A model generated the notes under the pieces. The model was not told the origin of the DNA. It searched no databases and was given only the letters and a program-made list of their open reading frames with translations. 64,000 bases of DNA, taken from NCBI RefSeq assembly GCF_023205095.1, contig NZ_CP046242.1, forward strand, positions 2,903,001 to 2,967,000, given 5' to 3'. This document shows, in pieces, positions 16,450 to 26,517 of the stretch. The number at the start of each line of letters is the position of its first letter. The stretch's first letter is position 1. The stretch is from Bizionia sp. M204. Lineage in GTDB: Bacteria; Bacteroidota; Bacteroidia; Flavobacteriales; Flavobacteriaceae. A program made the translations under genes and the position numbers.

Positions 16450-18507
16450 TTATTGCTTAATAAATTTTCTGTTTATAACGCGACCTTCAGATTCTAATCG
16501 TAAAATGTAAAACCCCGTTTGTAATTTTGAAACATCTAAAGTGTTTGTTTGTAATTTAGAGTTTAGTACTTTTTTACCATTTATGTCAAAAACGGTTGCA
16601 ATTTTACCATCTAAAGAAACAGGTGCCGAAATATTAAGGGTATTTTCTACTGGGTTCGGGTAAATTGTTAATGCTGCTAGCTCATAATCTTGAACTGTTA
16701 ACGCCTCGCCTTCTGTAACACAAAGTCTTTGGTTAATTGTTGGGTTTGGAATATTATCTACAACACCTGATGGCCAGTATATGATTAAATTATCAATGGT
16801 TGTTTCTGTTCCTAGTCCAAAATGTGTATTTAATGTGCTCATAAATCTAAAACCTTCACCGCTTCTAACATCGCGAATTTGAATGCCTGAAGGTGTGTGA
16901 ATTTCTACACGTGCTCCAATTCCGTTTATATTACTATAACCTTCTGTTCCAACCGTACAGATACTAATCCAATTATTAGCATTCCCACTGTTCATATAAA
17001 TATTTCCATTACTGAAAGAATCTATAAATCCATCATTATTTAAATCGCCAAAGGAACCATTACTTCCTGATATTAAATTTTCATGAAGTGAAAATGTTAA
17101 GTCGCCATTTCCAAATAGGATATTTCCATTGGATGCTATATCTAAATTGCCATCATTATCAAAGTCATAGGTTACATTCTCTATACCTGTTTCAGATAAC
17201 AGTTGAACACCTGAAGCGGTTGTAACATTTGTAAACATTATTGTTGTATTTCCTTGATTATCGGTTACCAAATCATTTCGCATCATTTTGTGTGGTCCAG
17301 AACTGGCACCAACAAAAACATCCATATCACCATCATTATCAAAATCACCCCAGGCAGATGACCATGTTTGCATAGGATCGGCTAAATTTAAAGCTGCTGA
17401 AATTTCAGAAAATGTACCATCGCCATTATTTTTATGTAATTGATCCATACGTCTAGCTTCTTCACCACCGCATTTGGCTATAAATAAATCTTGGTTTCTA
17501 TCATTATCATAATCAATCCAAACGGAACCATAATTTCCTCCGGACTCATAAAGACCCAATCCGCTTGGTACACCTTGAACATTTTCACCTTGATAATAGG
17601 TTAAGTTACCTTGCCCATCGTTTATAAAGTAAACGTTTGGTGCTACATCATGACATACAAAAGCATCTAAATGGCCATCGTTATTAATGTCCACAAAATT
17701 GGAGCGTTGCGAAAACACATAAGGGTCATGAGAATCTTCGGTAAAAGTACCATCACCATTAGACCTCATGAATGTTACACCATTTCCACCTCCATATAAA
17801 AGATCAGTAAAGCCATCCGCATTATAATCAGCTGCAGCTAAACTCCAACCAGGCGTGTTGTCTGCATATGATGTGGTAATATCCATGCTTTGAAATCCGC
17901 CAGATGGTAATTGTTCCTGAATATTAATATTGGTATTGGAAACCGAAACAATATCATCTAAATGATCACCATTCATATCGACAACGGCTCTATTGGTTCC
18001 TGTTGTAGAAAGACTACTAACTGTAAAAGTTACTGCAGGAGGTGTTGGAGGATCGCTTTCTGCAATTTCAAAATCAAAACCATTTGCGTCCCAACGGTTA
18101 TCAAATGCAATATAATAAGTTTGGCCTGCTAAAACATTTAAAGTGGCAATGGACAAATATACACTGCCGCTGTCATCATCACCACCTTCGCAAATTAGTG
18201 CGCCACATGTTCCACTAAAAATATGTACACGTGTATCACGACCAGCATTTTGCGTTAAATCGGTTGAAACGGTTAGATACGTATCCGATTCTGGTACATA
18301 TTTAAACCACTCGCCTAGACTCGCTGAATTTGAGCTAGTATTACAATTAGGGCTAGGAACTTCGCTACCGTCTATTAAAGATACACTATAAATGCCTGGT
18401 TGCGTAATGGGCGTTGCAGCATCTGCTTCAGTACACGTATTGGAACTTGTTTGGGCATGTGTAGCGGCAAGCGTTAAAAGTGCGAGTAAAAGTAATTTTG
18501 TTTTCAT
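16450..18507 (-). CDS. Secreted FG-GAP/VCBS repeat protein with ASPIC/UnbV domain and T9SS sorting domain
   Basis: 685 residues. A signal peptide (about 1-18) is followed by a beta domain (about 20-150), then repeated Ca-binding FG-GAP/VCBS elements of D-x-D-x-D-G type (DMNGDHLDD, DYNADGFTD, DINNDGHLD, DFDNDGDMD and others), which form a beta-propeller. An ASPIC/UnbV domain follows (about 515-600, with INGIGARVEI and YWPSGVVD). The C-terminus is a T9SS type A domain (IYPNPVENTLNIS to NRKFIKQ). This is the CRTAC1-like architecture. It is expected on the cell surface; the ligand is unknown. The next gene upstream in the same orientation is a diheme lipoprotein, but the 77-base gap leaves co-transcription open. 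Confidence 0.9.
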   Translation of the reverse strand: MKTKLLLLALLTLAATHAQTSSNTCTEADAATPITQPGIYSVSLIDGSEVPSPNCNTSSNSASLGEWFKYVPESDTYLTVSTDLTQNAGRDTRVHIFSGTCGALICEGGDDDSGSVYLSIATLNVLAGQTYYIAFDNRWDANGFDFEIAESDPPTPPAVTFTVSSLSTTGTNRAVVDMNGDHLDDIVSVSNTNINIQEQLPSGGFQSMDITTSYADNTPGWSLAAADYNADGFTDLLYGGGNGVTFMRSNGDGTFTEDSHDPYVFSQRSNFVDINNDGHLDAFVCHDVAPNVYFINDGQGNLTYYQGENVQGVPSGLGLYESGGNYGSVWIDYDNDRNQDLFIAKCGGEEARRMDQLHKNNGDGTFSEISAALNLADPMQTWSSAWGDFDNDGDMDVFVGASSGPHKMMRNDLVTDNQGNTTIMFTNVTTASGVQLLSETGIENVTYDFDNDGNLDIASNGNILFGNGDLTFSLHENLISGSNGSFGDLNNDGFIDSFSNGNIYMNSGNANNWISICTVGTEGYSNINGIGARVEIHTPSGIQIRDVRSGEGFRFMSTLNTHFGLGTETTIDNLIIYWPSGVVDNIPNPTINQRLCVTEGEALTVQDYELAALTIYPNPVENTLNISAPVSLDGKIATVFDINGKKVLNSKLQTNTLDVSKLQTGFYILRLESEGRVINRKFIKQ

Positions 18508-18584
18508 GACTTAAGTAATTGATTTATAGCTTGATATTTCACTAATATAAGTGTTTTTTTATTCTTTATTTTAAGGTCTTAGGT

Positions 18585-19946
18585 TTATTCACATCTATCG
18601 GTTAAAGAATTCACCCATTCGGTAATTAAAGCAACACCTTCCGTATGTTGTAATGTGCGTCCTAATAAAGGCATACGATATTGTTCTTCTACAGAAGTCA
18701 TTCTAAAAACAGCTACCGAAGCATCGGCATTGGCGGGATTCATAATTAATGGATATTCGTCTCCAATATTGGTGTCGGGTTCTACGCAAATACCCATATT
18801 GCTTGCCAATTCATTTTCATTAAATGCAAAACGCATAGGTCTGTATTCGCAATAGCTTTCTTCTGAATGACAATGGGCACAATTAATATCTAAATAAGAG
18901 CGTGCACGCATGGTTAGGGATTCTGATGTGTCATCCCAAGCCACCATGGTGTCAATATTTCCAGGATAATCAGCGTTTAAATAACCGAGGTCTACCCATT
19001 TCTGTAATTGATTGCTTGTGCCATCTTGGTACACATAGTTTTTATTTAAATTCTGCGGTTTTGGACCTATTGGAACAGGTGTTCCAAACTTATTATGGCA
19101 CGTAAAACATTCGGCTCTTGATGGAACACGGTAATTAACGTTTTTAACTGTACCTGCTTCGTTCCAGTCTAAATTTACAAAGCTACCAGTGGTTGTAAAG
19201 CTTGCCTCGGTTTGTTCTTCATTCCAAACATATTCGGCAAATTCCCATCCGCTATCTGTAAAATACATGATGCGTGTTTCAATAATTCTGGTATTACCTG
19301 CTGGCAACACGTTATCGTAATAAAAATTCTTTATTAGAAAAGCACCAACGGGAAAATTAAAGGGTGTGTAATCGATATCATAATTGGCTTTACTGCCATT
19401 TGGCATCCATACAAATCGTTTTTTGTGTGCATAATCACTAAATAATGCTGAATTTAAATCGTAGGGAATAACACCTGAAACAGGCTCTAAATTTTTTAAA
19501 TCGCCTTCAAAAAAATTATAATCTGATAAGTTGGGATATGGCAAGTCATCTGGATTATAAACAACTGGTGAAGTTGGTAAAATAGTAACCGTTACGGTTC
19601 CTGTTGCGCAATTATTATTTGAAGAACAAATTGTATATACAAAACTATCAGTGCCTATGTAATTGCCAGTTGGTGTATAACGTATCTTATTATCACTTGG
19701 ATTGTTCGGGGTATTATTATCAAGAATGGAAATCGTGGCATAGGTTGTAGTTGTAACCGTTAATACACCTGTTTCCGGAATATTTCTATCATTGGCAAGC
19801 ACATCAATTTCAACAAAGCTATTTTGAAATACTTGTGCAGTATCCGCTTGTGTTTGAATTTGCAAGGCTATATAATCATCATCTTCTGATTTACAAGCAA
19901 GCAATGTGAGACCAAAAAGTAATAAAATGAGGTAGTTTTTTTCCAT
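18585..19946 (-). CDS. SO2930-type diheme c-type cytochrome lipoprotein with N-terminal Ig-like domain
   Basis: 453 residues. The lipoprotein signal has lipobox LLA-Cys18. Residues about 30-125 form an Ig/cadherin-like domain (VLANDRN, YTPTGNYIGTDSFVYTICSS). The rest matches the SO2930-type diheme family, with haem-binding motifs CFTCH (about residue 283) and CAHCH (about 363). It probably sits in the outer membrane or periplasm and carries electrons, but no partner oxidase is adjacent. It precedes the ASPIC protein in the same direction. The family assignment comes from the two CxxCH motifs and the surrounding conserved sequence. Confidence 0.82.
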   Translation of the reverse strand: MEKNYLILLLFGLTLLACKSEDDDYIALQIQTQADTAQVFQNSFVEIDVLANDRNIPETGVLTVTTTTYATISILDNNTPNNPSDNKIRYTPTGNYIGTDSFVYTICSSNNNCATGTVTVTILPTSPVVYNPDDLPYPNLSDYNFFEGDLKNLEPVSGVIPYDLNSALFSDYAHKKRFVWMPNGSKANYDIDYTPFNFPVGAFLIKNFYYDNVLPAGNTRIIETRIMYFTDSGWEFAEYVWNEEQTEASFTTTGSFVNLDWNEAGTVKNVNYRVPSRAECFTCHNKFGTPVPIGPKPQNLNKNYVYQDGTSNQLQKWVDLGYLNADYPGNIDTMVAWDDTSESLTMRARSYLDINCAHCHSEESYCEYRPMRFAFNENELASNMGICVEPDTNIGDEYPLIMNPANADASVAVFRMTSVEEQYRMPLLGRTLQHTEGVALITEWVNSLTDRCE

Positions 19947-20037
19947 AATCGACTTAAAAGACGACTACGAATTTAAGAAAAAAAATGCCAATATCTTGAT
20001 TAAAGCGTGGTATTTATATATTTAGAATGCGTAAACG

Positions 20038-21027
20038 TTAAACCAAACCATTTTTTAGTAAATATTCTGCAATTTGAACAGTGTTTGTTGCGGCGCCTTT
20101 TCTTAAATTATCGGCTACAATCCACATGTTTATAGTGTTTGGCTGCGATTCGTCTCTACGGATTCTGCCAACAAATACGTCATCTTTTCCGTTAGCATAA
20201 ATAGGCATTGGGTACGTGTTTACATCTGTATTGTCTTGTAAAATAACGCCTTCCGTTTCGTTTAGAAGTTTACGAACGTCACTTAACACGAAATCCGTTT
20301 CAAATTCAATATTTACCGCCTCACTATGACCTCCAGCTGTTGGGATTCTTACGGCTGTTGCCGTTACTGCTATAGATTTATTATCTAGAATTTTTTGCGT
20401 TTCACGAACCAACTTCATTTCTTCCTTGGTATATCCATTAGCTTCAAACACATCACAATGTGGTAAGGCATTTTGGTGAATTGGATAGGGATATGCCATT
20501 TCGCCATTAATACCAGCCATTTCATTTTCTAATTGTTTTACAGCTTTTAATCCAGTTCCTGTGATTGATTGATAGGTAGAAACAACAATACGTTTGATGT
20601 TATACTTTTTATGAAGTGGCGCTAAAACAAGCACCATTTGAATGGTAGAGCAATTAGGATTGGCAATAATTTTATCAGCTTTAGTTAATGTAGATGCATT
20701 AATTTCTGGTACAATTAATTTGGTGTTGACGTCCATACGCCAAGCAGACGAGTTGTCAATTACCGTGGTTCCAGCAGCTGCAAATTTTGGAGCCCATTGT
20801 AATGATGTTTCACCACCGGCCGAAAATAAAGCTATTTCGGGTTTTAGTGAAAGTGCTGTTTCAAGATTAACAACGGTATATGTTTTATCCTTGAAATCAA
20901 CTTTTTTACCAACAGATTTCTCTGAGGCTACAGGTATTAATTCGGTAACCGGAAATTGACGCTCTTCTAAAACTTTCAACATCACTTCTCCTACCATGCC
21001 TGTGGCACCAACTACAGCTACTTTCAT
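20038..21027 (-). CDS. asd: Aspartate-semialdehyde dehydrogenase
   Basis: 329 residues: N-terminal NADP-binding GATGMVGEVML, catalytic Cys126 in NPNCSTIQMV, and the substrate-binding segments PHCDVFEANGYTKEE and VRIPTAGGHSEA. It reduces aspartyl-4-phosphate to aspartate semialdehyde, the branch point to lysine/diaminopimelate, threonine and methionine. The length is normal. It follows mscL (125 bases) in the same direction, but the mscL terminator lies between them. Confidence 0.96.
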   Translation of the reverse strand: MKVAVVGATGMVGEVMLKVLEERQFPVTELIPVASEKSVGKKVDFKDKTYTVVNLETALSLKPEIALFSAGGETSLQWAPKFAAAGTTVIDNSSAWRMDVNTKLIVPEINASTLTKADKIIANPNCSTIQMVLVLAPLHKKYNIKRIVVSTYQSITGTGLKAVKQLENEMAGINGEMAYPYPIHQNALPHCDVFEANGYTKEEMKLVRETQKILDNKSIAVTATAVRIPTAGGHSEAVNIEFETDFVLSDVRKLLNETEGVILQDNTDVNTYPMPIYANGKDDVFVGRIRRDESQPNTINMWIVADNLRKGAATNTVQIAEYLLKNGLV

Positions 21028-21087
21028 CTTTATTATTTTAATTACAAAACTAAATAATTATTAAGGTAATTGTTTAAAATATAACAT

Positions 21088-21117
21088 AAAAAAACCACTT
21101 CTATTACGAAGTGGTTT
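21088..21117 (-). terminator. Intrinsic terminator after mscL
   Basis: A 10-bp stem AAACCACTTC (21092-21101) with GAAGTGGTTT (21108-21117) and a 6-base loop; the A-run at 21088-21094 is the U-tract on the minus strand. Confidence 0.85.
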
Positions 21118-21152
21118 AGGGTTAGAATATGCAATGTAGCGGTTACTACGTC

Positions 21153-21560
21153 TTATTTTTTTAAAAGATCACGTATTTCCATTAATAATTCGTTATCCGA
21201 TGGTCCTTTAGGAGCTTCTGGAGCTGCCTCAACAGGTTTTTTAGTTTTATTATACGCTTTCACAATCATAAATAATACAAAACCAACTATAATTAAATTG
21301 ATAATAGTATTAATCCATTCGCCATACATAATAGCATTTTCTGGTGTTGCTATTGTTCCATCTGCTGCCAAAACAGCATCGTCTAGAATGATTTTCATAT
21401 CAGAAAAATCAATTCCACCCGAGAAATGACCAATTATTGGCATCATGATATAGGTTACAAACCCTTTAACAACTAAACTAACTGCGCCAGCCAGTATAAC
21501 GGCAACAGCAAGGTCTATGACGTTCCCTGTCATGATAAATTTTTTGAATTCTTTAAGCAT
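21153..21560 (-). CDS. mscL: Large-conductance mechanosensitive channel
   Basis: 135 residues with the MscL layout: an N-terminal amphipathic segment (MLKEFKKFIMTGNVIDLAVAVILAGA), TM1 with Gly/Ala packing, a periplasmic loop (about 45-75), TM2 (about 78-98) and a C-terminal helix (DNELLMEIRDLLKK). It forms a homopentameric pore that opens on hypo-osmotic shock. It is monocistronic by its terminator; alr lies 74 bases upstream in the same orientation. Confidence 0.96.
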   Translation of the reverse strand: MLKEFKKFIMTGNVIDLAVAVILAGAVSLVVKGFVTYIMMPIIGHFSGGIDFSDMKIILDDAVLAADGTIATPENAIMYGEWINTIINLIIVGFVLFMIVKAYNKTKKPVEAAPEAPKGPSDNELLMEIRDLLKK

Positions 21561-21634
21561 AATAAATTATTTTAGTTAGTGATTTATGTTTTAAATTTAA
21601 ATAAAAGTTTGAATGTAAACGAATTGACAAGAAA

Positions 21635-22741
21635 TTATTTTAAAAAAATCCGTTTTACACGTTGTGAAACAGCGGTTATAATCTCATAAGAAATACTTTT
21701 TGCTGTATTAGCGAATGCGTTTGCTGTGGGTGTTTTTCCGAAGATAATAACTTCATCTCCTTCCTGACAGTCAATATCCGTAATGTCCACCATAATCATA
21801 TCCATACACACATTTCCCAAAATATAAGCTTGTTTGTTATTGATGGTAACGAACCCCTTACCGTTTCCGTATTGCCTACCAATACCATCTGCATGGCCAA
21901 TAGGAATGGTAGCTGTTTTTGTTTTTTTTGTGGCAATAAATGCACGATTATAACCAACACTATCTCCTTTTTCTATGCTATGTATTTGCGAAACAATTGA
22001 CTTTAAGGATGCAATAGGTGTGAAATTTTTATCTTCTAATTCCGAATTACCAAAACCATATAATCCAATTCCTGAACGTACCATATCATAATGAGCTTCA
22101 GGATAATTTAAAATTCCAGACGTATTGCAAATATGTAACATGGGTTTGTAGCCAATAGCATGTATGAAAGAATCTGAAATCTGTGTAAATAATTCAATTT
22201 GTTTTTTAGTGAAGGCTTTTTCATTAAAATCTTCGCTAGCTGCTAAATGTGAAAAAATAGATTTTACCTGAATACTATGTGTCTTGGTTAATGTGGATAC
22301 TATTTTAGGAACATCGGTTTCCTCAAAACCTAACCGATTTAAACCGGTATTAAATTTAATATGAACGGGAAAGTTGCTTTGTTTTTCGGCTTCTGCAACT
22401 TTTATAAATTCATTTAAAACAAAAGGGCTGTATAAACTAGGCTCTAAACAACGTTCTATAAGCGTTTTGAAATTTGCCGATTGTGGGTGAAGCACTAAAA
22501 TCGGTGTTCGAATTCCAGCATCACGCAAGGCGACACCTTCATTTGTGTAGGCTACCGCCAAATAATCAATATGTAAAGTTTCTAGGTGTTTAGCAATTTC
22601 TGAAGCATCACTGCCATAGGCATACGCTTTAACAACGGCTAATATTTTGGTTTGTGAATTTGTTCTAGACTTTAAGTACTGAAAATTTTTCGTTAAGGCA
22701 TTTAAATCAATTTCAAGAACAGTTTCATGCACTTTTTCCAT
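21635..22741 (-). CDS. alr: Alanine racemase
   Basis: 368 residues from the ATG at 22741 ([16 protein letters not shown]), the usual family start; a start 14 codons upstream (22783) would lengthen the overlap with tdk to 59 bases. The PLP-binding Lys38 (VVKAYAYGS), the second catalytic Tyr in SVGYNRAF, and [10 protein letters not shown] are present. It interconverts L- and D-alanine for peptidoglycan. It overlaps tdk by 17 bases, so the two are translated from one mRNA; the tdk-alr pair recurs in Bacteroidota. Confidence 0.94.
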   Translation of the reverse strand: MEKVHETVLEIDLNALTKNFQYLKSRTNSQTKILAVVKAYAYGSDASEIAKHLETLHIDYLAVAYTNEGVALRDAGIRTPILVLHPQSANFKTLIERCLEPSLYSPFVLNEFIKVAEAEKQSNFPVHIKFNTGLNRLGFEETDVPKIVSTLTKTHSIQVKSIFSHLAASEDFNEKAFTKKQIELFTQISDSFIHAIGYKPMLHICNTSGILNYPEAHYDMVRSGIGLYGFGNSELEDKNFTPIASLKSIVSQIHSIEKGDSVGYNRAFIATKKTKTATIPIGHADGIGRQYGNGKGFVTINNKQAYILGNVCMDMIMVDITDIDCQEGDEVIIFGKTPTANAFANTAKSISYEIITAVSQRVKRIFLK

Positions 22742-23381
22742 TGGAGTCTTTGGTATTGTTTTCAATTTCTTCTTCACCTTCAACTTTCATGCTACGTATT
22801 TTATCACGTTGCATAGATTTGTAATAAGCAGCACGACTTAAAGGTTCGTACTCATCCACTTCACCTAATAAAACGAGGTCATCACTTTTCGCTTTTCGAT
22901 AGCTATATTGTGCTAAATTTCCTGTTTTGGTGCAGATGGCATGCACCTTGGTTACATACTCGGCCGTTGCCATTAAATTTGGCATAGGACCAAATGGGTT
23001 ACCTTTAAAATCCATATCTAAACCAGCAACAATAACGCGAATACCTTTGTTGGCTAAATCATTACAAACCCGAACAATTTCATCATCAAAAAATTGGGCC
23101 TCGTCAATACCAACCACATCACAGTCGTCTGCCAACATAGGGATATTAGCGGCCGCAGGAACTGCTGTGGAGCGGATTTTGTTGGCATCATGAGAAACCA
23201 CCATTTCTTCATCATAGCGTATATCTACCGTAGGTTTAAAAATTTCAACCTTCTGTTTGGCAAATTGTGCACGCTTGAGTCTACGAATTAATTCTTCCGT
23301 TTTACCGGAAAACATAGAACCGCAAATAACTTCGATCCAGCCAAATTGTTCTTTATGATTTACTGTATTTTCGAGAAACAT
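22725..23381 (-). CDS. tdk: Thymidine kinase (type II)
   Basis: 218 residues with P-loop GSMFSGKT (about 21-28), the DEAQFF Walker B/active-site block and the lasso-region sequence [13 protein letters not shown]. It phosphorylates thymidine (salvage). In E. coli-type enzymes the lasso is pinned by four zinc-binding Cys residues; here only one Cys (AICTKTG) lies at those positions, so zinc binding is probably lost. The start [19 protein letters not shown] is typical for the group. The 3' end overlaps alr by 17 bases. Confidence 0.94.
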   Translation of the reverse strand: MFLENTVNHKEQFGWIEVICGSMFSGKTEELIRRLKRAQFAKQKVEIFKPTVDIRYDEEMVVSHDANKIRSTAVPAAANIPMLADDCDVVGIDEAQFFDDEIVRVCNDLANKGIRVIVAGLDMDFKGNPFGPMPNLMATAEYVTKVHAICTKTGNLAQYSYRKAKSDDLVLLGEVDEYEPLSRAAYYKSMQRDKIRSMKVEGEEEIENNTKDSNGKSA

Positions 23382-23485
23382 TTTGTAATTTTAACACTAA
23401 AATAAACGGATTGTTCGTTTTGTATAAAGGTGGCGTAAATTTATTAAAAATCAAAAGCATAAATAGGTTTTAAAGTTAAAAAGTT

Positions 23486-24217
23486 ATGAAGAAGAAGTTA
23501 GAAGCTGAATTAATGAGTATTGCACATAGAATCTTAAAATTAAAAGGTAAAGATGATTTAAATAAAATGCATCTAGAAGTGGCTGCTTTATATGAAAAAT
23601 TAACGGTATTAAAATTTGCCAAAGAAAATTTTGAGGATGATATTCCTACTATTGGTAACGATTCGTCATTTTTTGATATGTTAGATGTAGCTTTTAATAA
23701 TAAAGTGAGCGACAATATTGAATTTGAAGATAAGACCTACATAAATCTTGATGAGTCTGAACACGAAGAAATTATGGAACCTGCCATTGAAAAAATAAAA
23801 GATATGGTAGCCCAAATGCCTCATGAAGCGCAAATGGTGGATTCACTTTTTGAAAAGGCAACCCCAAAAACCCAAGTTCATAAAATTGATTTGGATGATA
23901 TAACAGCTGGTTTTGATAACCAACCTATCTTTGATCCCGTTAAAAAAACGGATGCTAATTTAAAGAAATCCCTTAACGATAAACTTAAAAAAGGCTTGGT
24001 AATTGGGCTTAATGATAAAATAGCTTTTATTAAACATTTATTTAATGGTGAAGGCGATGATTACAACCGTGTGATTTCGCAAATAAACACCTTGAATTCA
24101 GTGGAGGAGGTTCAGAACTTAGTTTTAAACATTGTAAAACCTGATTATAATAATTGGGAAGGTAAAGAGGTTTATGAAACGCGTTTTATGGAACTTGTTG
24201 AAAGCAAATTCGATTAA
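23486..24217 (+). CDS. Conserved hypothetical protein, mostly helical
   Basis: 243 residues, not assigned to a named family. The N-terminal 50 residues are helical (MKKKLEAELMSIAHRILKLKG), the middle is acidic and low in hydrophobics, and the C-terminal third (about 160-243) has the conserved-looking SLNDKLKKGLVIGLNDKIAF...KHLFNGEGDDYNRV block. No signal peptide or transmembrane segment is present, so it is cytoplasmic. It is divergent from tdk and 94 bases before rsmI. I recall similar proteins from other Bacteroidota but no function. Confidence 0.75.
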   Translation: MKKKLEAELMSIAHRILKLKGKDDLNKMHLEVAALYEKLTVLKFAKENFEDDIPTIGNDSSFFDMLDVAFNNKVSDNIEFEDKTYINLDESEHEEIMEPAIEKIKDMVAQMPHEAQMVDSLFEKATPKTQVHKIDLDDITAGFDNQPIFDPVKKTDANLKKSLNDKLKKGLVIGLNDKIAFIKHLFNGEGDDYNRVISQINTLNSVEEVQNLVLNIVKPDYNNWEGKEVYETRFMELVESKFD

Positions 24218-24311
24218 CTAGAATATTTCTCAACCTATCTTTTATTATGCATGATTTTGAATGTTGAAACACATCAGAAGATTGAAATCTAAATAGAAAT
24301 CAGTTCGCTTT

Positions 24312-24980
24312 ATGAAACTTTACATTGTTCCAACACCTATTGGTAATCTGCAAGACATGACTTTTAGAGCCATAGATGTTTTAAAATCAGTGGATTTAAT
24401 TCTTGCTGAAGACACCCGAACTTCTGGAAAACTATTAAAGCATTTTGATGTAGATACACCATCACAATCGCACCACATGCATAACGAGCATAAAACAGTT
24501 GATGGTTTAATTAATAAATTAAAAAGTGGTGTTACCATGGCTTTAATTAGCGATGCTGGGACACCTGCTATTTCCGACCCTGGATTTTTATTAACCAGAG
24601 CTTGTATTGAAAATAATATTGAAGTGGATTGCTTACCAGGCGCAACTGCTTTTGTGCCAGCTTTAGTAAATAGCGGCATGCCAAATGATAAGTTTGTTTT
24701 TGAAGGCTTTTTACCCGTAAAAAAAGGACGTCAAACACGTTTATTGCTTCTTGCGGAAGAAACTAGAACCATCATTTTTTACGAAAGTCCGCATAAACTA
24801 ATTAAAACACTCACTCATTTTTGTGAATATTTTGGAGAAGACAGACCTGTTTCTGTTTCCCGAGAACTCTCTAAACTCTATGAAGAAACCATTCGTGGCA
24901 CTGCCAAGGACGTTTTAGAACATTACACCAACAAACCTCCAAAAGGTGAAATTGTGGTAGTTGTAGGTGGTAAAAAGTAA
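24312..24980 (+). CDS. rsmI: 16S rRNA (cytidine-1402-2'-O)-methyltransferase
   Basis: 222 residues of the tetrapyrrole-methylase-fold family. The N-terminal LYIVPTPIGNLQDMTFRAI, AEDTRTSGKLLKHF, ALISDAGTPAISDPG and PGATAFVPALVNSG blocks are all RsmI signatures. It methylates C1402 of 16S rRNA in the decoding centre using SAM. It lacks the C-terminal extension of longer homologues, as is common in Bacteroidota. Confidence 0.96.
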   Translation: MKLYIVPTPIGNLQDMTFRAIDVLKSVDLILAEDTRTSGKLLKHFDVDTPSQSHHMHNEHKTVDGLINKLKSGVTMALISDAGTPAISDPGFLLTRACIENNIEVDCLPGATAFVPALVNSGMPNDKFVFEGFLPVKKGRQTRLLLLAEETRTIIFYESPHKLIKTLTHFCEYFGEDRPVSVSRELSKLYEETIRGTAKDVLEHYTNKPPKGEIVVVVGGKK

Positions 24981-25104
24981 ATTTTGTTTAAAAAACAATT
25001 ATGGAAATCTTTTTTGTAGTACGAAGCTCCAGTTGCAAACTTTAAATTTTCCCTAACAGTATCTGTCTAAAATTTCAGTATCTTAATCACTACAAATTAA
25101 GATT

Positions 25105-26463
25105 ATGAAAAATAAGCATTACAACGTATTCGTTATAGGAAGTGGTATTGCCGGACAAACCGCGGCAAAAATATGCCGAGAAAATAATTTAAGCGTCGCT
25201 ATTTCCGATAATAGAGAATTTGGTGGAACTTGTGCCAATAGGGGTTGCGATTCCAAAAAAATATTGTTGCAATTTTCGCAATTAGTATATAAAAGTAACA
25301 ATTTAAAAGGACGAGGCGTTAAAAAAAATCCGAAGTTAAATTGGAAGCAAGTTCAAAAATTCAGACGTTCTTTTTCAAACCCCATTCCTCCAAAAACAGA
25401 ACAAAACTTAAAAGATTTAGGTATGTCATTGTACCACCAATCGCCAAAATTTATCAGTAAAAATGAAGTTGAGGTCGAAGGCAAAGTCGTATCTGCCGAT
25501 TATTTTATAATTGCCACTGGAAATATTCCAAGACCGTTAGATATTGAGGGAAACGAATTTTTAAAAGTGAGTGAAGACGTATTGGATTTAAAGAAAATTC
25601 CAAAATCTATTACCTTCATTGGATCGGGATATATTGCCATGGAATTTGCTTGTATGCTTGCCACGCTAGGAAGTCAGGTTACCATTTTAGAACAAGGGAA
25701 TACAGCTCTAGCTAATTTTGATCCATTTTTAGTAAAAAAATTAATTACTAAACTTGAAAGTTTAGGTGTGAAATTTATTTTTAATGCGGATGTAACAGGT
25801 GTTCAAAAATTAAAAAAGAATTTAAAAGTTACTTTTTCTATTGATGGCGAAGTTACCACGCACAAATCGCGATTAGTTATTAATTCGGCAGGCAGAGTTC
25901 CTGCCATTGCGGCTTTAGATCTTGAAAAAGCCGTTGTTGAAGCCGATCATAATGGCATTGTGGTCAATGATTACTTGCAAAGTAAATCGCATCCAAAAGT
26001 ATATGCTTGTGGTGATGTTTCCAATAAATCGTTAGCATTAACGCCACTATCTGGACTTCAAGGTTATATAGCTGGACATAATATAATTAAAGAAAAATCT
26101 AAAACATTTGATGTTCCATGCATACCGTCCACTGTGTTTACAACACCCAATTTATCATCGGTGGGATATGGTGAAGAAGACGCCAAAGCGCGTTATAAAA
26201 ATGTAAAAGTGTATCAAGGTGAAGTTAGTAATTGGTTTAATGCTAAAAAAGAAAATGAAGACACCTATGCCTACACCATTTTAGTTAATGAACGTACTGA
26301 CGAAATTGTAGGTGCTCATATTTTAAGCTCAGAAGCCAATGAAAGTATCAACGTTTTTGCAACGGCTATTTATAATAAAATGACGGTAAAAGAATTTAAG
26401 CGTATGGTTTTCACCTATCCATCTTATGTTATAGATATGAAAACGATGATGGAAAATGAATAG
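25105..26463 (+). CDS. Class I pyridine nucleotide-disulfide oxidoreductase, atypical
   Basis: 452 residues: FAD motif VIGSGIAGQTAA, redox-active pair Cys43/Cys48 (GTCANRGCDSKK), an NAD(P) motif FIGSGYIAMEFACML, a second FAD contact (VYACGDVS), and a dimerisation domain. Glutathione reductase and lipoamide dehydrogenase end with a conserved His-Pro-x-x-x-Glu catalytic dyad; here the aligned C-terminal stretch reads VFTYPSYVIDM, with Thr in place of the His and no Glu. It is therefore probably not a classical GR or LPD. The substrate is unknown. A UDG-family gene follows within about 55 bases. Confidence 0.85.
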   Translation: MKNKHYNVFVIGSGIAGQTAAKICRENNLSVAISDNREFGGTCANRGCDSKKILLQFSQLVYKSNNLKGRGVKKNPKLNWKQVQKFRRSFSNPIPPKTEQNLKDLGMSLYHQSPKFISKNEVEVEGKVVSADYFIIATGNIPRPLDIEGNEFLKVSEDVLDLKKIPKSITFIGSGYIAMEFACMLATLGSQVTILEQGNTALANFDPFLVKKLITKLESLGVKFIFNADVTGVQKLKKNLKVTFSIDGEVTTHKSRLVINSAGRVPAIAALDLEKAVVEADHNGIVVNDYLQSKSHPKVYACGDVSNKSLALTPLSGLQGYIAGHNIIKEKSKTFDVPCIPSTVFTTPNLSSVGYGEEDAKARYKNVKVYQGEVSNWFNAKKENEDTYAYTILVNERTDEIVGAHILSSEANESINVFATAIYNKMTVKEFKRMVFTYPSYVIDMKTMMENE

Positions 26464-26517
26464 ATATTGAAAGCAAAAAGAGAATCAATATATTACCAAA
26501 TTGCTTTAAATATTGAA

